Assembly (NCBI RefSeq): GCF_000969905.1
Contig: NZ_CP009520.1
Coordinates: forward strand, 4,340,001 to 4,404,000
Direction: 5' to 3'
Source: Methanosarcina vacuolata Z-761
GTDB lineage: Archaea; Halobacteriota; Methanosarcinia; Methanosarcinales; Methanosarcinaceae
DNA length: 64,000 nucleotides
In this document: positions 16,067 through 25,604 of the stretch, in pieces
Numbering within the stretch: position 1 is the first letter of the stretch
Layout of the letters: each line of letters begins with the position of its first letter
Made by a program: the position numbers and the translations under genes
The notes under the pieces: model-generated
What the model was told of the DNA's origin: nothing
The model's input: the letters and a program-made list of their open reading frames with translations, nothing else
Database searches by the model: none

Positions 16067-17995
16067 ACTTTGCTTTCAAAGATGAGTGATTTTACGTTAT
16101 CCGGCGGCTTTATCTGTGTATGCCTAACAAAAGAATAATCCTACCAACAACGATTCCATTACGATGGCAGATATTTCTCCATATTCAGAAAAGAAAATAA
16201 CGATGCTTGTTTAGTGTCCATTTCTTCCACAATAATTTTGCTTTTTTTGGATTCTTTTTCCTGAACTACTGCAATCTTAATTTCAGACAGTTTTTCAATC
16301 AGTTGTTTCATAGAAAACCCATATATCTTTGCTTCCCAGGCCAAATATCTGTAGAAAAGCAGGCCAATCATAGCCAAAAATACATGAACCCTTATATTTT
16401 CATCCTTGTGGTGATAAACTGGTCCTACAGGGACAAGTAAATGGTCGTTCAACAGCTTAAAATCGTCTTCAACAAGGTTTTTACTGTTATATGTTTTCAC
16501 TATCTTTTTAGTATGCCACTCCTGCTTATCCGTAAACAGAATATTCTTACCAAACGTTTTTTCACACCTTTTTTCGTTTTCCCCATCAACCCAGAACTTC
16601 AACTGAGGTTTTTTCCTACCTTCAGGAGCTTCAATTATTTCGTATTTAATGACAGTCCTGAATTTTTTAAGAATAATTTCTGCAACTTCATTTTCGACAC
16701 TGCTTCTGTTTCTCTCTTTTCCTTTACTGCTTTCTAATCTTCTCTGCAGGTCTTTCAGTTGATCAATTATTTTTGATTTGTTTGTTTCATAAGTGCTTTT
16801 TTGGAGTTTGTAAGTCCCTTCATTATAGGTAATTACGGTTGTGAATTCTGTTCCGTAGAACTGATGTTTTGTCCGGCACCCAAAAATCTCGTTACCTTTT
16901 GTATTCTTATACAGGTATTCATACCTTGAAAGTGGAACATCAAGGAGATCCTCAGCTTGATTTGCTTTTGCGGCTCCTACAAAACTCATTTTTGAGATTA
17001 CCTTTTCAATGTTATCCTTAGAGTTGTTACCCTTATCGAAAACAAGAACAAGATCTTCAGAACAGATATTTAATTCAGTTAGTCGATTTATGATTTTGTC
17101 TACAATACCCGAAAATTCTTCCGAATCAGGAACATTTCCAGGATAAGTTTCGTGAATAAAGGGTATATTGTTTTCATTTACAGCCAGTGATACACAAATT
17201 TGATTTTTGTCTTTACGATGCTTTTTGTTATATCCTTTATGAAGCAGTTCACTTTTTTCATCATAATTAGTGGCAAAGGTAAACCAGTTTGATTCATCAA
17301 CAAACATTATTGATGGAGTTAACCCCTTCTCAACAAGAACCCGACAAAGGTCGTCTTCAATCTTTTTCATCGTATCTGAATCAATGTAACTCATTTGGTT
17401 CAGGAAATTCTGGCAATTTAGTTTGTGAGGAAACTTCCACATGAAAGATATTGGGGATTTTTTGAACCAGTCTTCGATCCCGTTTTCACTTAAAATGCCG
17501 TGACTTTTCCCAATTATATCGAGTAAAAGGTATTCTCCAACACTCAATCCATCTATTAATTTTTTGTCAGTATGCTTGTTTACTATGTCAATGAATCCAA
17601 GTTCTTCATTTACATGAAGGAGTGCGGCAAGCTTGCCGTACTCAAAAGACTTAAGTTTATCATAAGGCATCGATTCACATTGTTTTTTCATTTCAAGTAT
17701 TTTTTCTGCACTACCCAGATAAATCTGAAAAACAGTCTTTACCTTTCCGTTAACCCTGGCAGCTTCTACAATGTACCAGTAAGGTTTGCCTTTGATAAGT
17801 TTCTTTCTCAAAAATACCATACTCTTTAATTAGGATCAACCTTTATATATACTTTTCCAAGTAAATCATTATCAATAGACTTATTAAAGTGAATTTAGTA
17901 GTTAGGATCAACAAATCAAAGAGAAATGAAAAGGCATCTGATAGTGGTTTTGAGGAAAAATCCAGGCAAAAATCGCACTTCTTTGAAAGTAAAGT
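16067..17995 (-). mobile_element. Insertion sequence, IS1634-like
   Basis: One transposase gene flanked by an imperfect inverted repeat. ACTTTGCTTTCAAAGA at 16067-16082 matches the reverse complement of 17980-17995 in 15 of 16 positions, and similarity continues inward (AGTG, then ATTTT) on both sides. The resulting 1.93-kb length is usual for this family. I could not find a convincing target-site duplication, so the exact ends are provisional. Inside the right end, TTAGGATCAAC occurs twice 71 bases apart (17831 and 17902) and may be a transposase-binding repeat. Confidence 0.65.
16159..17820 (-). CDS. IS1634-family transposase
   Basis: A 553-residue DDE transposase. The N-terminus VFLRKKLIKGKPYWYIVEAA and the YLGSAEKIL segment match IS1634/IS4-type enzymes. 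The likely catalytic acids lie in SIMFVDESNWFT, in LVLVFDKGNNSKDN and in the late helix with RYLAWEAKIYGFS. The frame is uninterrupted and full length, so the enzyme may be active. Its lysine-rich, AT-biased codon use contrasts with the housekeeping genes around it, consistent with a mobile origin. Confidence 0.85.
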   Translation of the reverse strand: MVFLRKKLIKGKPYWYIVEAARVNGKVKTVFQIYLGSAEKILEMKKQCESMPYDKLKSFEYGKLAALLHVNEELGFIDIVNKHTDKKLIDGLSVGEYLLLDIIGKSHGILSENGIEDWFKKSPISFMWKFPHKLNCQNFLNQMSYIDSDTMKKIEDDLCRVLVEKGLTPSIMFVDESNWFTFATNYDEKSELLHKGYNKKHRKDKNQICVSLAVNENNIPFIHETYPGNVPDSEEFSGIVDKIINRLTELNICSEDLVLVFDKGNNSKDNIEKVISKMSFVGAAKANQAEDLLDVPLSRYEYLYKNTKGNEIFGCRTKHQFYGTEFTTVITYNEGTYKLQKSTYETNKSKIIDQLKDLQRRLESSKGKERNRSSVENEVAEIILKKFRTVIKYEIIEAPEGRKKPQLKFWVDGENEKRCEKTFGKNILFTDKQEWHTKKIVKTYNSKNLVEDDFKLLNDHLLVPVGPVYHHKDENIRVHVFLAMIGLLFYRYLAWEAKIYGFSMKQLIEKLSEIKIAVVQEKESKKSKIIVEEMDTKQASLFSFLNMEKYLPS

Positions 17996-18060
17996 TTGAA
18001 GTAGACATCCAAACCGACGGGAAAAAACTTTCATTTCCAGTCAACTTCATTTAACCAAAG

Positions 18061-18071
18061 ATTTTTATAAC
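18061..18071 (+). promoter_or_regulatory. TATA box of the nitroreductase gene
   Basis: ATTTTTATAAC lies about 25 bases before the ATG at 18092. At the usual TATA-to-start distance the transcript would begin at or next to the start codon, so the mRNA is probably leaderless. No ribosome site is present, which agrees. Confidence 0.5.
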
Positions 18072-18091
18072 CGTTGTTCAGAAAAAAATAT

Positions 18092-19003
18092 ATGGCCATC
18101 CCTACAGCCAGGTACTCTGAAACCGCAACTGTCAAGATAGATTATGAAAAGTGTAAGGCCTGCGGCCTCTGTGTTAAAGTCTGCAAAGGAGCCCCTCTCT
18201 ACCTTGAAAATAACAAAGTAAAGATCGACCAAACCCGCTATTTCGGCTGCATCGGCTGTGGGCACTGTGTTGCAGTTTGCCCAACAGGAGCCATTGCGGT
18301 TGAAGGAAGAGACATAACCCAGACTTCCTTTATAGATATTCCAGTGGAAGAGACCCGCGCCGGGTACGGAGAACTTATGGCTCTCATGCTTTCCAGGCGC
18401 AGCGTCCGGGAATTCGAGGACAGAGGAGTTGAACAGGAAAAAATAGACAAGATCCTGGCAGCAGCAAGCACGGCGCCCATGGGAATTCCACCTTCAGATG
18501 TTGAGGTCCTGGTTATAAAAGGAAAAGAAAAAGTAAGGGAATTTTCCGATGACATGTTAAAGCTTATAAAAAGCCAGAAATGGATATTTTCGAAACCCGT
18601 ACTTCTCCTGATGCGGCCTTTCATGAAGAGAGAAGAGTATGAAGTTGTTGACAAATTCATGTATCCGGCTATTGAAGCCTTTGAAGAAATGAGAAAAGAA
18701 AACACTGATTACCTGCTCTATGAAGCACCCCTTGCGATGTACTTCCATGTTTCTCCTTATGCTGATCCCGCAGATCCACTTATCACAGCCACCTATGCAA
18801 TGCTTGCTGCCGAAACCCTGGGCCTTGGAAGCTGCATGATAGGAACCATTGGTCCAATGCTGAAAAGTGGGGGCAAGGAAGTAAAAGAAAAGTACGGAAT
18901 CAATATCCGAAACCAACCGGGAATAGTGGTCATTTTCGGTTACCCTGCAGTAAAGTACAGACGCGCTATCCGGAGAAACCTGGCTCAAGTCCATTATTAT
19001 TAA
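18092..19003 (+). CDS. Ferredoxin-nitroreductase fusion protein
   Basis: A 303-residue FMN-dependent nitroreductase-family protein with an N-terminal two-cluster ferredoxin domain. Cys21/24/27/31 and Cys53/56/59/63 form two CxxCxxCxxxC motifs. From residue 90 the nitroreductase fold begins with MLSRRSVREFEDRGV (FMN phosphate binding), followed by AAASTAPMGIPPSD and ETLGLGSCMIGTIGP. An electron path from ferredoxin clusters to FMN is likely; the substrate is unknown. The start is set by the leaderless-type promoter just upstream. It is a single gene beside the insertion sequence. Confidence 0.9.
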   Translation: MAIPTARYSETATVKIDYEKCKACGLCVKVCKGAPLYLENNKVKIDQTRYFGCIGCGHCVAVCPTGAIAVEGRDITQTSFIDIPVEETRAGYGELMALMLSRRSVREFEDRGVEQEKIDKILAAASTAPMGIPPSDVEVLVIKGKEKVREFSDDMLKLIKSQKWIFSKPVLLLMRPFMKREEYEVVDKFMYPAIEAFEEMRKENTDYLLYEAPLAMYFHVSPYADPADPLITATYAMLAAETLGLGSCMIGTIGPMLKSGGKEVKEKYGINIRNQPGIVVIFGYPAVKYRRAIRRNLAQVHYY

Positions 19004-19046
19004 CAAAGAATTTTTTTAAATTGCTATCTGACCTTCTTCCTCAACC

Positions 19047-20150
19047 TTACAATTTAATATTCTTCAAACTCGCACTCAACTCTCTTATCCTCTCGAATTC
19101 ATTCTTCACTTCAGCCGAAACCCTGTTAAAAGGACATCCAAAATAGATACAGCGGCAGCACTCATACCTCCATATCGTTAGCAAGAAAATCGAAATAGAA
19201 ACCAGGTAAGCACCCAATAAAAACGGTTCTTTCAAAAGCCAGGGAAGCGGAAAGATAATCACGGCCATGAACCCAAGACTCGTAATGGCGAGATCGAATT
19301 TTCCTGGAGGATACGGCCTTGGCCTGAAATGTTTCGGCCAACCCCAATTCATCATGCATCTCACTTTTTTCTCACTCATTGCATAGTAAGGGCAATGGGT
19401 GCAGAAAAAACGCTGTTCCAGGACATAAAAGTGAAAGAAGACTAAGAAAAGATAGGCAAGTACCCACCCTGTTGAGTAAATGCCAATTGCAAGTCCCGCC
19501 GAAAATAGAAGAACCAGCGTTACGAAGTACCAGTAGAGAAAGTCCTTAAATTCGTGTTTTATTTTAAGGGAAACGCATCTATTTGAGCCTGACACCCTGA
19601 ATTCATTTTCAGAAAGATCAAAGTTATCTGAGAGGTCCCCTCTCTTTTTAAAATCTTTTTTGATTTTATCCGGCACCCGATTCACAGGACACTCAAAGTT
19701 AATGCATCTTACACATTCATACCGATGGGCTGTCAGAAAAAACAGTATCCAGGCAACAATATAAGCTCCCAGAAGTAGAGGGTCACTGATCAGCCAGTAA
19801 ACCGGAAAAAGAAACACGGACAAAGCCCCAAGAACAATAATAATCTTTTCAAAACGGCTGTGAGGTCCGGGACGATCTTTAAAAAGTTTTGGTACTCCAG
19901 GAAGCATCATGCACTTTACGCAGCCTTTGCTCCGGATATAGTAAAAACAATGAGTACATGCGAACCGGAGTTCTATAACCAGGAAGAAAAAAAGGGCTAT
20001 TCCTATGTAAACCGCTACCCACTTGAGCGAATCTCTGGCAATCCCTATTGAACCGATCAGGAAAGGTATCACGTTTAAGAAATTCCAGTAGAGGCGGTCT
20101 TTAATAGAATGTTCTGTTTTGAGAGGATGCATGATGCCTGAAGAGGACAT
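19047..20150 (-). CDS. Internally duplicated Cys-rich membrane protein
   Basis: An unrecognised membrane protein of 367 residues made of two homologous halves of about 175 residues. Each half has paired hydrophobic helices, then a CTHCxYY...CMM cysteine motif, a PK(L/H)F(K/R)xRP loop, two more helices, and a YEC(V/C)RCIxFxCPxNRV motif. The repeated cysteines (CxxC, CMM, CxRC, CP) suggest metal or Fe-S binding at the membrane face, possibly in electron transfer, but this is inference. The start ATG follows MSSSGIMHPLKTEHS. No partner gene is adjacent. Confidence 0.75.
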   Translation of the reverse strand: MSSSGIMHPLKTEHSIKDRLYWNFLNVIPFLIGSIGIARDSLKWVAVYIGIALFFFLVIELRFACTHCFYYIRSKGCVKCMMLPGVPKLFKDRPGPHSRFEKIIIVLGALSVFLFPVYWLISDPLLLGAYIVAWILFFLTAHRYECVRCINFECPVNRVPDKIKKDFKKRGDLSDNFDLSENEFRVSGSNRCVSLKIKHEFKDFLYWYFVTLVLLFSAGLAIGIYSTGWVLAYLFLVFFHFYVLEQRFFCTHCPYYAMSEKKVRCMMNWGWPKHFRPRPYPPGKFDLAITSLGFMAVIIFPLPWLLKEPFLLGAYLVSISIFLLTIWRYECCRCIYFGCPFNRVSAEVKNEFERIRELSASLKNIKL

Positions 20151-20340
20151 GATGAGTTTTTGGGAAAGGAAAAGGTATAAAGGTTTGGATTTTACGGTGT
20201 TTTACTGGAAAGCGGTCTTTTGAGGAGGAGTAATTTCTGAAATCGAATCAGGGTCACGTAAATAGATACAAAATAATAAACTATAAAAAGATACATACTC
20301 AAAGTTCTAAGTAGGACTAACATATTTTTTGAGTGATCTA

Positions 20341-21255
20341 ATGGCAGTTCCAGATTATCAATCCTTAATGCTTCCTCTGCTTAAATATGCAGGAGATGGA
20401 GAAGAGCATAAAATTCGCAATGCTATTGAGCATCTTGCAGAAGAGTTAAGATTAAGCGAAGAAGAAAGAAGAGAACTTTTGCCAAGTGGCCAGCAAGCTG
20501 TATTTAATAACCGTATTGGATGGGCACGTACTTACCTGAAAAAAGCTGGTTTGCTTGCTTCGGGAAGAAAAGGATATTTTTCTATTACCCAGAGAGGACT
20601 GAATGTCCTTAAAGATAATCCTGCATATATTGATGTTAATTTTTTAACTCGATACAAAGAATTTAACGAGTTTCGTCGAGGAAAACAAGTCGAGAATATT
20701 GAGTTAGGCAAAGCCCAAAATAAAACTGAGCAATTAGACCCATGGGAATCTCTTGAACTCTCATACCAACAACTTCACAATGAGCTTGTCTTAGAAATAC
20801 TCTCGGCAGTAAAGAAGTGTTCTCCCACTTTCTTTGAATCTACAGTAATCGATGTCCTGACAAAAATGGGATATGGAGGTTCAAGAGCAGATGCAGGAAA
20901 AGCAGTCGGTAGAAGCCACGACGGTGGGATCGATGGAATCATAAAGGAAGATAGGCTTGGACTTGATGTAATTTATATTCAGGCAAAACGCTGGGAAGGC
21001 ACTGTCCCAAGACCTGAAATCCAGAAATTTGCAGGCGCTCTGATAGGAAAGAAAGCAAAGAAAGGAGTCTTTATAACAACCTCTACTTTTTCAAGAGAAG
21101 CTCTTGAATATGCCAATTTCACAGGGAACATTGTATTGATTGATGGAGAAACGCTTGCAAGACTAATGATTGAGTATGATGTGGGAGTTTCAAAAGTAAA
21201 ATCTTATGATGTTAAAAAGATTGACACGGATTATTTTGATGACGGATTAACGTAA
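20341..21255 (+). CDS. Mrr-type restriction endonuclease
   Basis: A 304-residue protein with an N-terminal winged-helix Mrr_N domain (residues 5-95: LPLLKYAGDGEEHKIRNA, and the RIGWARTYLKKAGLL helix) and a C-terminal Mrr_cat domain. The PD-(D/E)XK core is readable: Glu167 in FFESTVIDVL, Asp198 in HDGGIDGII and Gln214-Ala-Lys216 in YIQAKRW. Such enzymes cut modified (usually methylated) DNA. No methylase or specificity gene is adjacent, so it would act as an orphan type IV system. The ATG at 20341 gives the standard MAVPDYQSLMLP start. Confidence 0.88.
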   Translation: MAVPDYQSLMLPLLKYAGDGEEHKIRNAIEHLAEELRLSEEERRELLPSGQQAVFNNRIGWARTYLKKAGLLASGRKGYFSITQRGLNVLKDNPAYIDVNFLTRYKEFNEFRRGKQVENIELGKAQNKTEQLDPWESLELSYQQLHNELVLEILSAVKKCSPTFFESTVIDVLTKMGYGGSRADAGKAVGRSHDGGIDGIIKEDRLGLDVIYIQAKRWEGTVPRPEIQKFAGALIGKKAKKGVFITTSTFSREALEYANFTGNIVLIDGETLARLMIEYDVGVSKVKSYDVKKIDTDYFDDGLT

Positions 21256-21814
21256 CTATATTTTTATTTTTTTCTTTGTTTACTGAATGAGTCCGTCCCA
21301 AAACTAATTTTACCCTCAAATAAGTAAAGTTTCAAAACTATTTTTGTGATGAAAAAACAATTGATTATTTTGAATATGGGATTCAAATAAACAATTTTGA
21401 GTTTTGAAAACAGTTCTTCAATAGATACATATACTTGAAGTCACAATAATAGTTTGATTTCAAACTAAATATTTGAAACATGCAAATGTAAATATATCAA
21501 AAAAGAGATATTGGTTATTGATGTAAGCTTTGAGAGGGGGAGATTCCAGAGGAAAATATAATTTCTTGAATGAGATTTCCCAATTTGAAGATAAAGTTGC
21601 CTTTTAAGAGAATTTTAAGTTGATTCAGGATAAATAAGGAAATCGAAATAACACAAATGTGATAACCTGCGCTTGCAGGAGAATAAATATATATCTATAT
21701 TCAGGTGATATAAAACTGATTCTAATCTGCTTAATTTATAAAAATAAGTTCAGAAACAAGAATCAAAGACCGAAAACCCAGACATTAGCCTGGGAGGACG
21801 TCGTGTGAGAAGTC
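21256..21814. other. Gene-free spacer, mrr to htpX
   Basis: AT-rich spacer of about 560 bases. Near its right end CCTGC-GCTT-GCAGG (21666-21679) forms a small perfect hairpin directly before an AATAAATATATATC TATA-like stretch (about 21680-21693). This is the likely htpX promoter with a possible operator palindrome. Nothing else is recognisable. Confidence 0.4.
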
Positions 21815-22672
21815 ATGAAGAACATGCTTAGAACTACAATTTTGCTTGCCGCCCTTACAGGTCTCCTGGTTCTGATAGGAAGCCACTGGGGTACAGGCGG
21901 AATGATTATTGCGTTCCTGTTTGCAATAATTATGAATCTTGGAAGTTACTGGTACAGCGACAAAATAGTACTCAAAATGTACAGGGCAAAGGAAGTTTCA
22001 CCTGCGGAAGCTCCAAACCTGCACAAGATCGTCGATGGACTGGCCATGAAAGCAGGAATCCCAAAGCCTAAAGTGTATATCGTAGAGTCCGGAATGCCAA
22101 ACGCCTTTGCAACCGGGAGAAACCCAGAGCATGCGGCTGTGGCTGCTACAACCGGAATTCTTCAGCTACTCTCTTATGAAGAAATGGAAGGCGTGCTGGC
22201 ACACGAGCTCGCACATGTGAAGAACAGGGATACCCTGATAAGTGCTATAGCTGCAACCCTTGCAGGTGTTGTCACAATGCTTGCCCACTGGGCACAGATA
22301 GCTGCAATTTTCGGTGGCTTGGGCGGCAGGGATGATGACAACGGAGGAATCATAGGCCTCATTGTAATGATCTTTGTAGCGCCTATTGCTGCAACTTTGA
22401 TTCAGCTTGCAATCTCAAGGTCAAGAGAATATGCAGCCGATGCGGAAGGAGCCAGCATATCCAGAAAACCCTGGGCTCTTGCCAGTGCCCTTGAAAAACT
22501 CGAATATGGGAACTCTCACTACAGTCCGAGAGTTTCAGACGTGCAGGCACAAGAAAGCAGCGCCCATATGTTTATTGTCAATCCATTAAAAGGAGGAGCA
22601 ATTCAGTCTCTCTTTAGCACTCACCCAGCAACCGATGAAAGGGTAAGGCGTCTTAAGGCAATGAGGTTCTGA
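21815..22672 (+). CDS. htpX: HtpX membrane metalloprotease
   Basis: M48B zinc metalloprotease (285 residues) that degrades damaged membrane proteins. Two N-terminal hydrophobic helices (residues 8-45) are followed by the zinc site HELAH at 130-134; the third ligand is the glutamate in [11 protein letters not shown]. Another helix pair lies at about 140-200. The length and the N-terminal pattern match HtpX. A GGGAGG site lies about 17 bases upstream of the ATG, rather far. It is a single gene ending in a strong hairpin terminator. Confidence 0.93.
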   Translation: MKNMLRTTILLAALTGLLVLIGSHWGTGGMIIAFLFAIIMNLGSYWYSDKIVLKMYRAKEVSPAEAPNLHKIVDGLAMKAGIPKPKVYIVESGMPNAFATGRNPEHAAVAATTGILQLLSYEEMEGVLAHELAHVKNRDTLISAIAATLAGVVTMLAHWAQIAAIFGGLGGRDDDNGGIIGLIVMIFVAPIAATLIQLAISRSREYAADAEGASISRKPWALASALEKLEYGNSHYSPRVSDVQAQESSAHMFIVNPLKGGAIQSLFSTHPATDERVRRLKAMRF

Positions 22673-22700
22673 GAATATTTCTCAGACCTTTATTTTTTAA
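22668..22700 (+). terminator. Hairpin terminator after htpX
   Basis: TCTGAGAA and TTCTCAGA pair perfectly around a TAT loop (22668-22686), partly inside the last htpX codons, followed by TTTATTTTTTAA. This is a typical intrinsic-type terminator. Confidence 0.7.
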
Positions 22701-22853
22701 TTCTTTTATTCATACTTTTTTTGTTTAGTTTTCCAGGTTTTCCATCTTGATCCTGTTATTCAGATTTTGTTTTATCCGGATTTTAATTCAGTTTATATCC
22801 AACTGCTTTTTTTCTTTAGATTTTATTTACTCTCCCTTCCATATTTTTTGTCC

Positions 22854-23015
22854 GGAATTTCCATGTCCTTTATTTGCTCGGAATTTCCATATCCTTTTTT
22901 TGTCCGGAATTCCATGTCCTTTATTTGCCTGGAATTTCCATGTCCTTTATTTACCCGGAATTTCCATATCCTTTATTTACCCGGAATTTCCATATCCTTT
23001 TTTGCCCGGAATTTT
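22854..23015. repeat. 26-bp tandem repeat, about six copies
   Basis: Head-to-tail units of GGAATTTCCATATCCTTTAT plus six variable bases begin at 22854, 22880, 22906, 22931, 22957, 22983 and 23008. The overlapping frames here encode only repeat peptides and are not genes. The repeat lies between htpX and the thymidylate synthase gene. Confidence 0.9.
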
Positions 23016-23167
23016 TTTAAATCTGGTATGATATATGCTATCAATATACACAGTGAGATTTTGAATTAGATCTTAGAGAAAGCACTTATAAAAGAAAGTG
23101 GTGAATAAAGAAAAAAGAATAAATAACTACCTATGTAGAATATTGTGCCATATTTAGCTATGGGAAA

Positions 23168-23938
23168 ATGTTGTCCGAAAAATCCCAAAAATTAGAGACA
23201 TTGATCAAAGTGCTGGATTTGAGATATTTCGGATCAGGATATCAATTGTGCACACCCTATTCTGATTTTATCGGGGAATTTTCAATGGAAGATAGATTCG
23301 AAATTGGCAGGATTATCAGAGCAAAAACTATCTCTGACGCATGGTACCGCGGGCTTAACATCATCCAGAATCACGGACAGGTTATTACGGATGAAAGAGG
23401 AAGCCAGATCAGGGAATTTATGGATTTGATGATCATAATTGAAGATCCCTACACTGACAGAATCCCGCATGAGACTGCCTGGAATGAAGAAAGGCTTGAA
23501 GAGTATGCAAAGCAACTGATCTCAGGAGAAAATACACAGGACTTTGAATACACATACGGACAGCGCCTTAGGAACTGGCATGGAAAAGTAGATCAAATAG
23601 ATTATGTGATCGAAAAGCTACAGCAAAATCCTACTTCCAGACGAGCAATCGCAGTTACCTGGATTCCTCCTGTAGATACAAAAGTTAATGAAGTTCCCTG
23701 CATGATGCTCGACGACTTTAAAATAAGAGATGGAAAGATACACCTCACAACTCTCTTCAGAAGCCACGATTTTGGAGGAGCCTATCCGGCAAACCTTTAC
23801 GGGCTCTCGAAACTCCTGGAGTACGTGGCTGATAGGGTAGGAACAAAACCCGGAACGATCACAACTATCAGCATCTCAGCACATATCTATGATCATGACT
23901 GGGATATGGCAGAAAATATCGTAAAAGGGGTTAACTGA
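23168..23938 (+). CDS. thyA: Thymidylate synthase, archaeal type
   Basis: Methylates dUMP to dTMP using the archaeal folate analogue. The catalytic cysteine lies in NEVPCMMLDDF, the nucleotide-binding segment is RSHDFGGAYPANLYGL, and IYDHDWDMA closes the active site. This matches the divergent archaeal ThyA group. The frame opens at an ATG at 23168, giving 256 residues. The family is usually near 220, and an internal ATG at 23285 (MEDRFEIGRI) with GGGGA eight bases upstream would give 217, so the first 39 residues may not be translated. It is a single gene. Confidence 0.85.
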   Translation: MLSEKSQKLETLIKVLDLRYFGSGYQLCTPYSDFIGEFSMEDRFEIGRIIRAKTISDAWYRGLNIIQNHGQVITDERGSQIREFMDLMIIIEDPYTDRIPHETAWNEERLEEYAKQLISGENTQDFEYTYGQRLRNWHGKVDQIDYVIEKLQQNPTSRRAIAVTWIPPVDTKVNEVPCMMLDDFKIRDGKIHLTTLFRSHDFGGAYPANLYGLSKLLEYVADRVGTKPGTITTISISAHIYDHDWDMAENIVKGVN

Positions 23939-24055
23939 GTTCTAAATTGAGCTTTAAACTAAGTTTTAAATTGAACTCTAAACTGAGTTCTAAATTGAAC
24001 TTTAAACTAAGTTTTAAATTGAGTTCTAAACTGAGTTTTAAATTGAGTTTTAAAC
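23937..24055. repeat. 24-bp tandem repeat, about five copies
   Basis: Degenerate units of GAGTTCTAAATTG alternating with AACTTTAAACT start inside the thymidylate synthase stop region and run about 120 bases. No function is evident. Confidence 0.85.
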
Positions 24056-24192
24056 CGCCTTTAAATCATATTCAAAATATTCAATTCTGTTCAAGTTATT
24101 AGCAGCGTTGTAAAAAGGTTATTCAGAAGCTAGAAGTAAGCACCTGAATCTCATGAAAAAACCAAATAAGAAATAGAAGAGATCTGGTACAT

Positions 24193-25491
24193 ATGCGTGT
24201 TTCTATTGACAAATCCTCGATCAAAGGGGAAGTCTTTGCCCCACCTTCAAAGAGCTACACTCACAGGGCTGTAACCCTGGCAGCTCTTTCAAAAGAATCA
24301 ACCGTCGGGCGTCCCCTGATTTCGGCCGATACACTTGCCACAGTCCGGGCTTCCGAGATGTTTGGGGCCTCAGTTGAGAGGGAAGAAGACAGGCTTATTA
24401 TCCACGGAATTAATGGGAAACCCAATGTCCCGGATGATGTAATTGATGCTGCAAATTCAGGGACAACTCTTCGCTTTATGACCGCAGTAGCAGCACTTAC
24501 TGATGGAATTACAGTGCTAACCGGAGACGCCTCCCTTCGTACCCGGCCAAACGGCCCTCTTCTTGAAGTTCTTAATCAATTGGGAGTAAAAGCCTGTTCC
24601 ACTCGAGGAAACGAGAGAGCTCCACTTGTCGTAAAAGGCGGACTTAAAGGACAGGATGCGAGCATTGACGGCTCTATCAGTTCCCAGTTTATCTCAGCCC
24701 TTCTAATAACCTGCCCGCTTGCCGAAAACAGTACCACCCTTTATATTACAGGAAAACTTAAGTCCAGACCTTATGTGGATGTAACCCTTGAAATGCTTGA
24801 ACTGGCAGGCATTAAAGTTCATGTCGATGACAGTAATGGCACCAGATTCATAATCCCGGGAAAACAGAAGTATGACTTCAAAGATTATACTGTTCCCGGC
24901 GACTTTTCCTCTGCATCTTACCTCCTTGCAGCCGCAGCTATGACGAGTGAGTCTGAGGTTACAGTCAAGAACCTCTTTCCCTCAAAACAGGGGGATAAGG
25001 TAATCATTGAAATCCTGAGACAGATGGGAGCAGATATTACCTGGGATAAAGAAGCAGGCAATGTGACCGTCAGAGGAGGAAGACAATTAAAAGCTATAAC
25101 TTTTGATGCCGGAGCAACTCCTGACCTTGTCCCTACAGTTGCTGTTCTGGCTGCAGTTGCCGAAGGAACTAGCAGGATTGTAAATGCCGAACATGTCCGA
25201 TATAAGGAAACGGACCGCCTGCGAGCCCTCGCAACCGAACTTCCGAAGCTTGGGGTAGACCTAAAAGAGGAAAGAGACAGCCTGACAATTACCGGCGGAA
25301 AACTGCGTGGAGCATCAGTGCATGGCTGGGATGACCACAGAATAGTTATGGCTCTTTCAATAGCAGGAATAGTTGCAGGAAATACAACAGTTGACACAAC
25401 AGAGTCTGTATCGATTTCTTACCCGGACTTCTTTAAAGATATGCGCAGCCTTGGAGCAAAAATGGAGAAAGTCTCGGAAGAATTAAGTTGA
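24193..25491 (+). CDS. aroA: 3-phosphoshikimate 1-carboxyvinyltransferase (EPSP synthase)
   Basis: Joins PEP and shikimate 3-phosphate in aromatic amino acid synthesis. Recognised from the N-terminal PPSKSYTHRAVTLAALS, the AANSGTTLRFMTA segment, the GDASLRTRPNGPLLE loop, and the C-terminal RYKETDRLRAL and HDHR-like WDDHRIVMA. The 432-residue length is standard. The other archaeal shikimate genes in the window lie 36 kb away (ADH synthase and DHQ synthase II). The ATG at 24193 follows a purine-rich, weak ribosome site. Confidence 0.95.
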   Translation: MRVSIDKSSIKGEVFAPPSKSYTHRAVTLAALSKESTVGRPLISADTLATVRASEMFGASVEREEDRLIIHGINGKPNVPDDVIDAANSGTTLRFMTAVAALTDGITVLTGDASLRTRPNGPLLEVLNQLGVKACSTRGNERAPLVVKGGLKGQDASIDGSISSQFISALLITCPLAENSTTLYITGKLKSRPYVDVTLEMLELAGIKVHVDDSNGTRFIIPGKQKYDFKDYTVPGDFSSASYLLAAAAMTSESEVTVKNLFPSKQGDKVIIEILRQMGADITWDKEAGNVTVRGGRQLKAITFDAGATPDLVPTVAVLAAVAEGTSRIVNAEHVRYKETDRLRALATELPKLGVDLKEERDSLTITGGKLRGASVHGWDDHRIVMALSIAGIVAGNTTVDTTESVSISYPDFFKDMRSLGAKMEKVSEELS

Positions 25492-25604
25492 AAGTACAGA
25501 TTTCTAAGTGCGAATTAGCAGATTAGAAGAATATTAAATAAAGCCAGATGCCGATTTAATATGAGTTTGATAACCTATCGTAAAAGGTATCCTCATATTT
25601 TCAA

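Noticed and set aside
17843-18034. 63-codon minus-strand frame at the insertion sequence end
   Set aside because: It crosses the probable terminal inverted repeat and has no protein-like features beyond AT-rich hydrophobic codons.
22747-23069. Two overlapping plus-strand frames of 94 and 100 codons
   Set aside because: Both read through the 26-bp tandem repeat and produce repeat peptides without a ribosome site.
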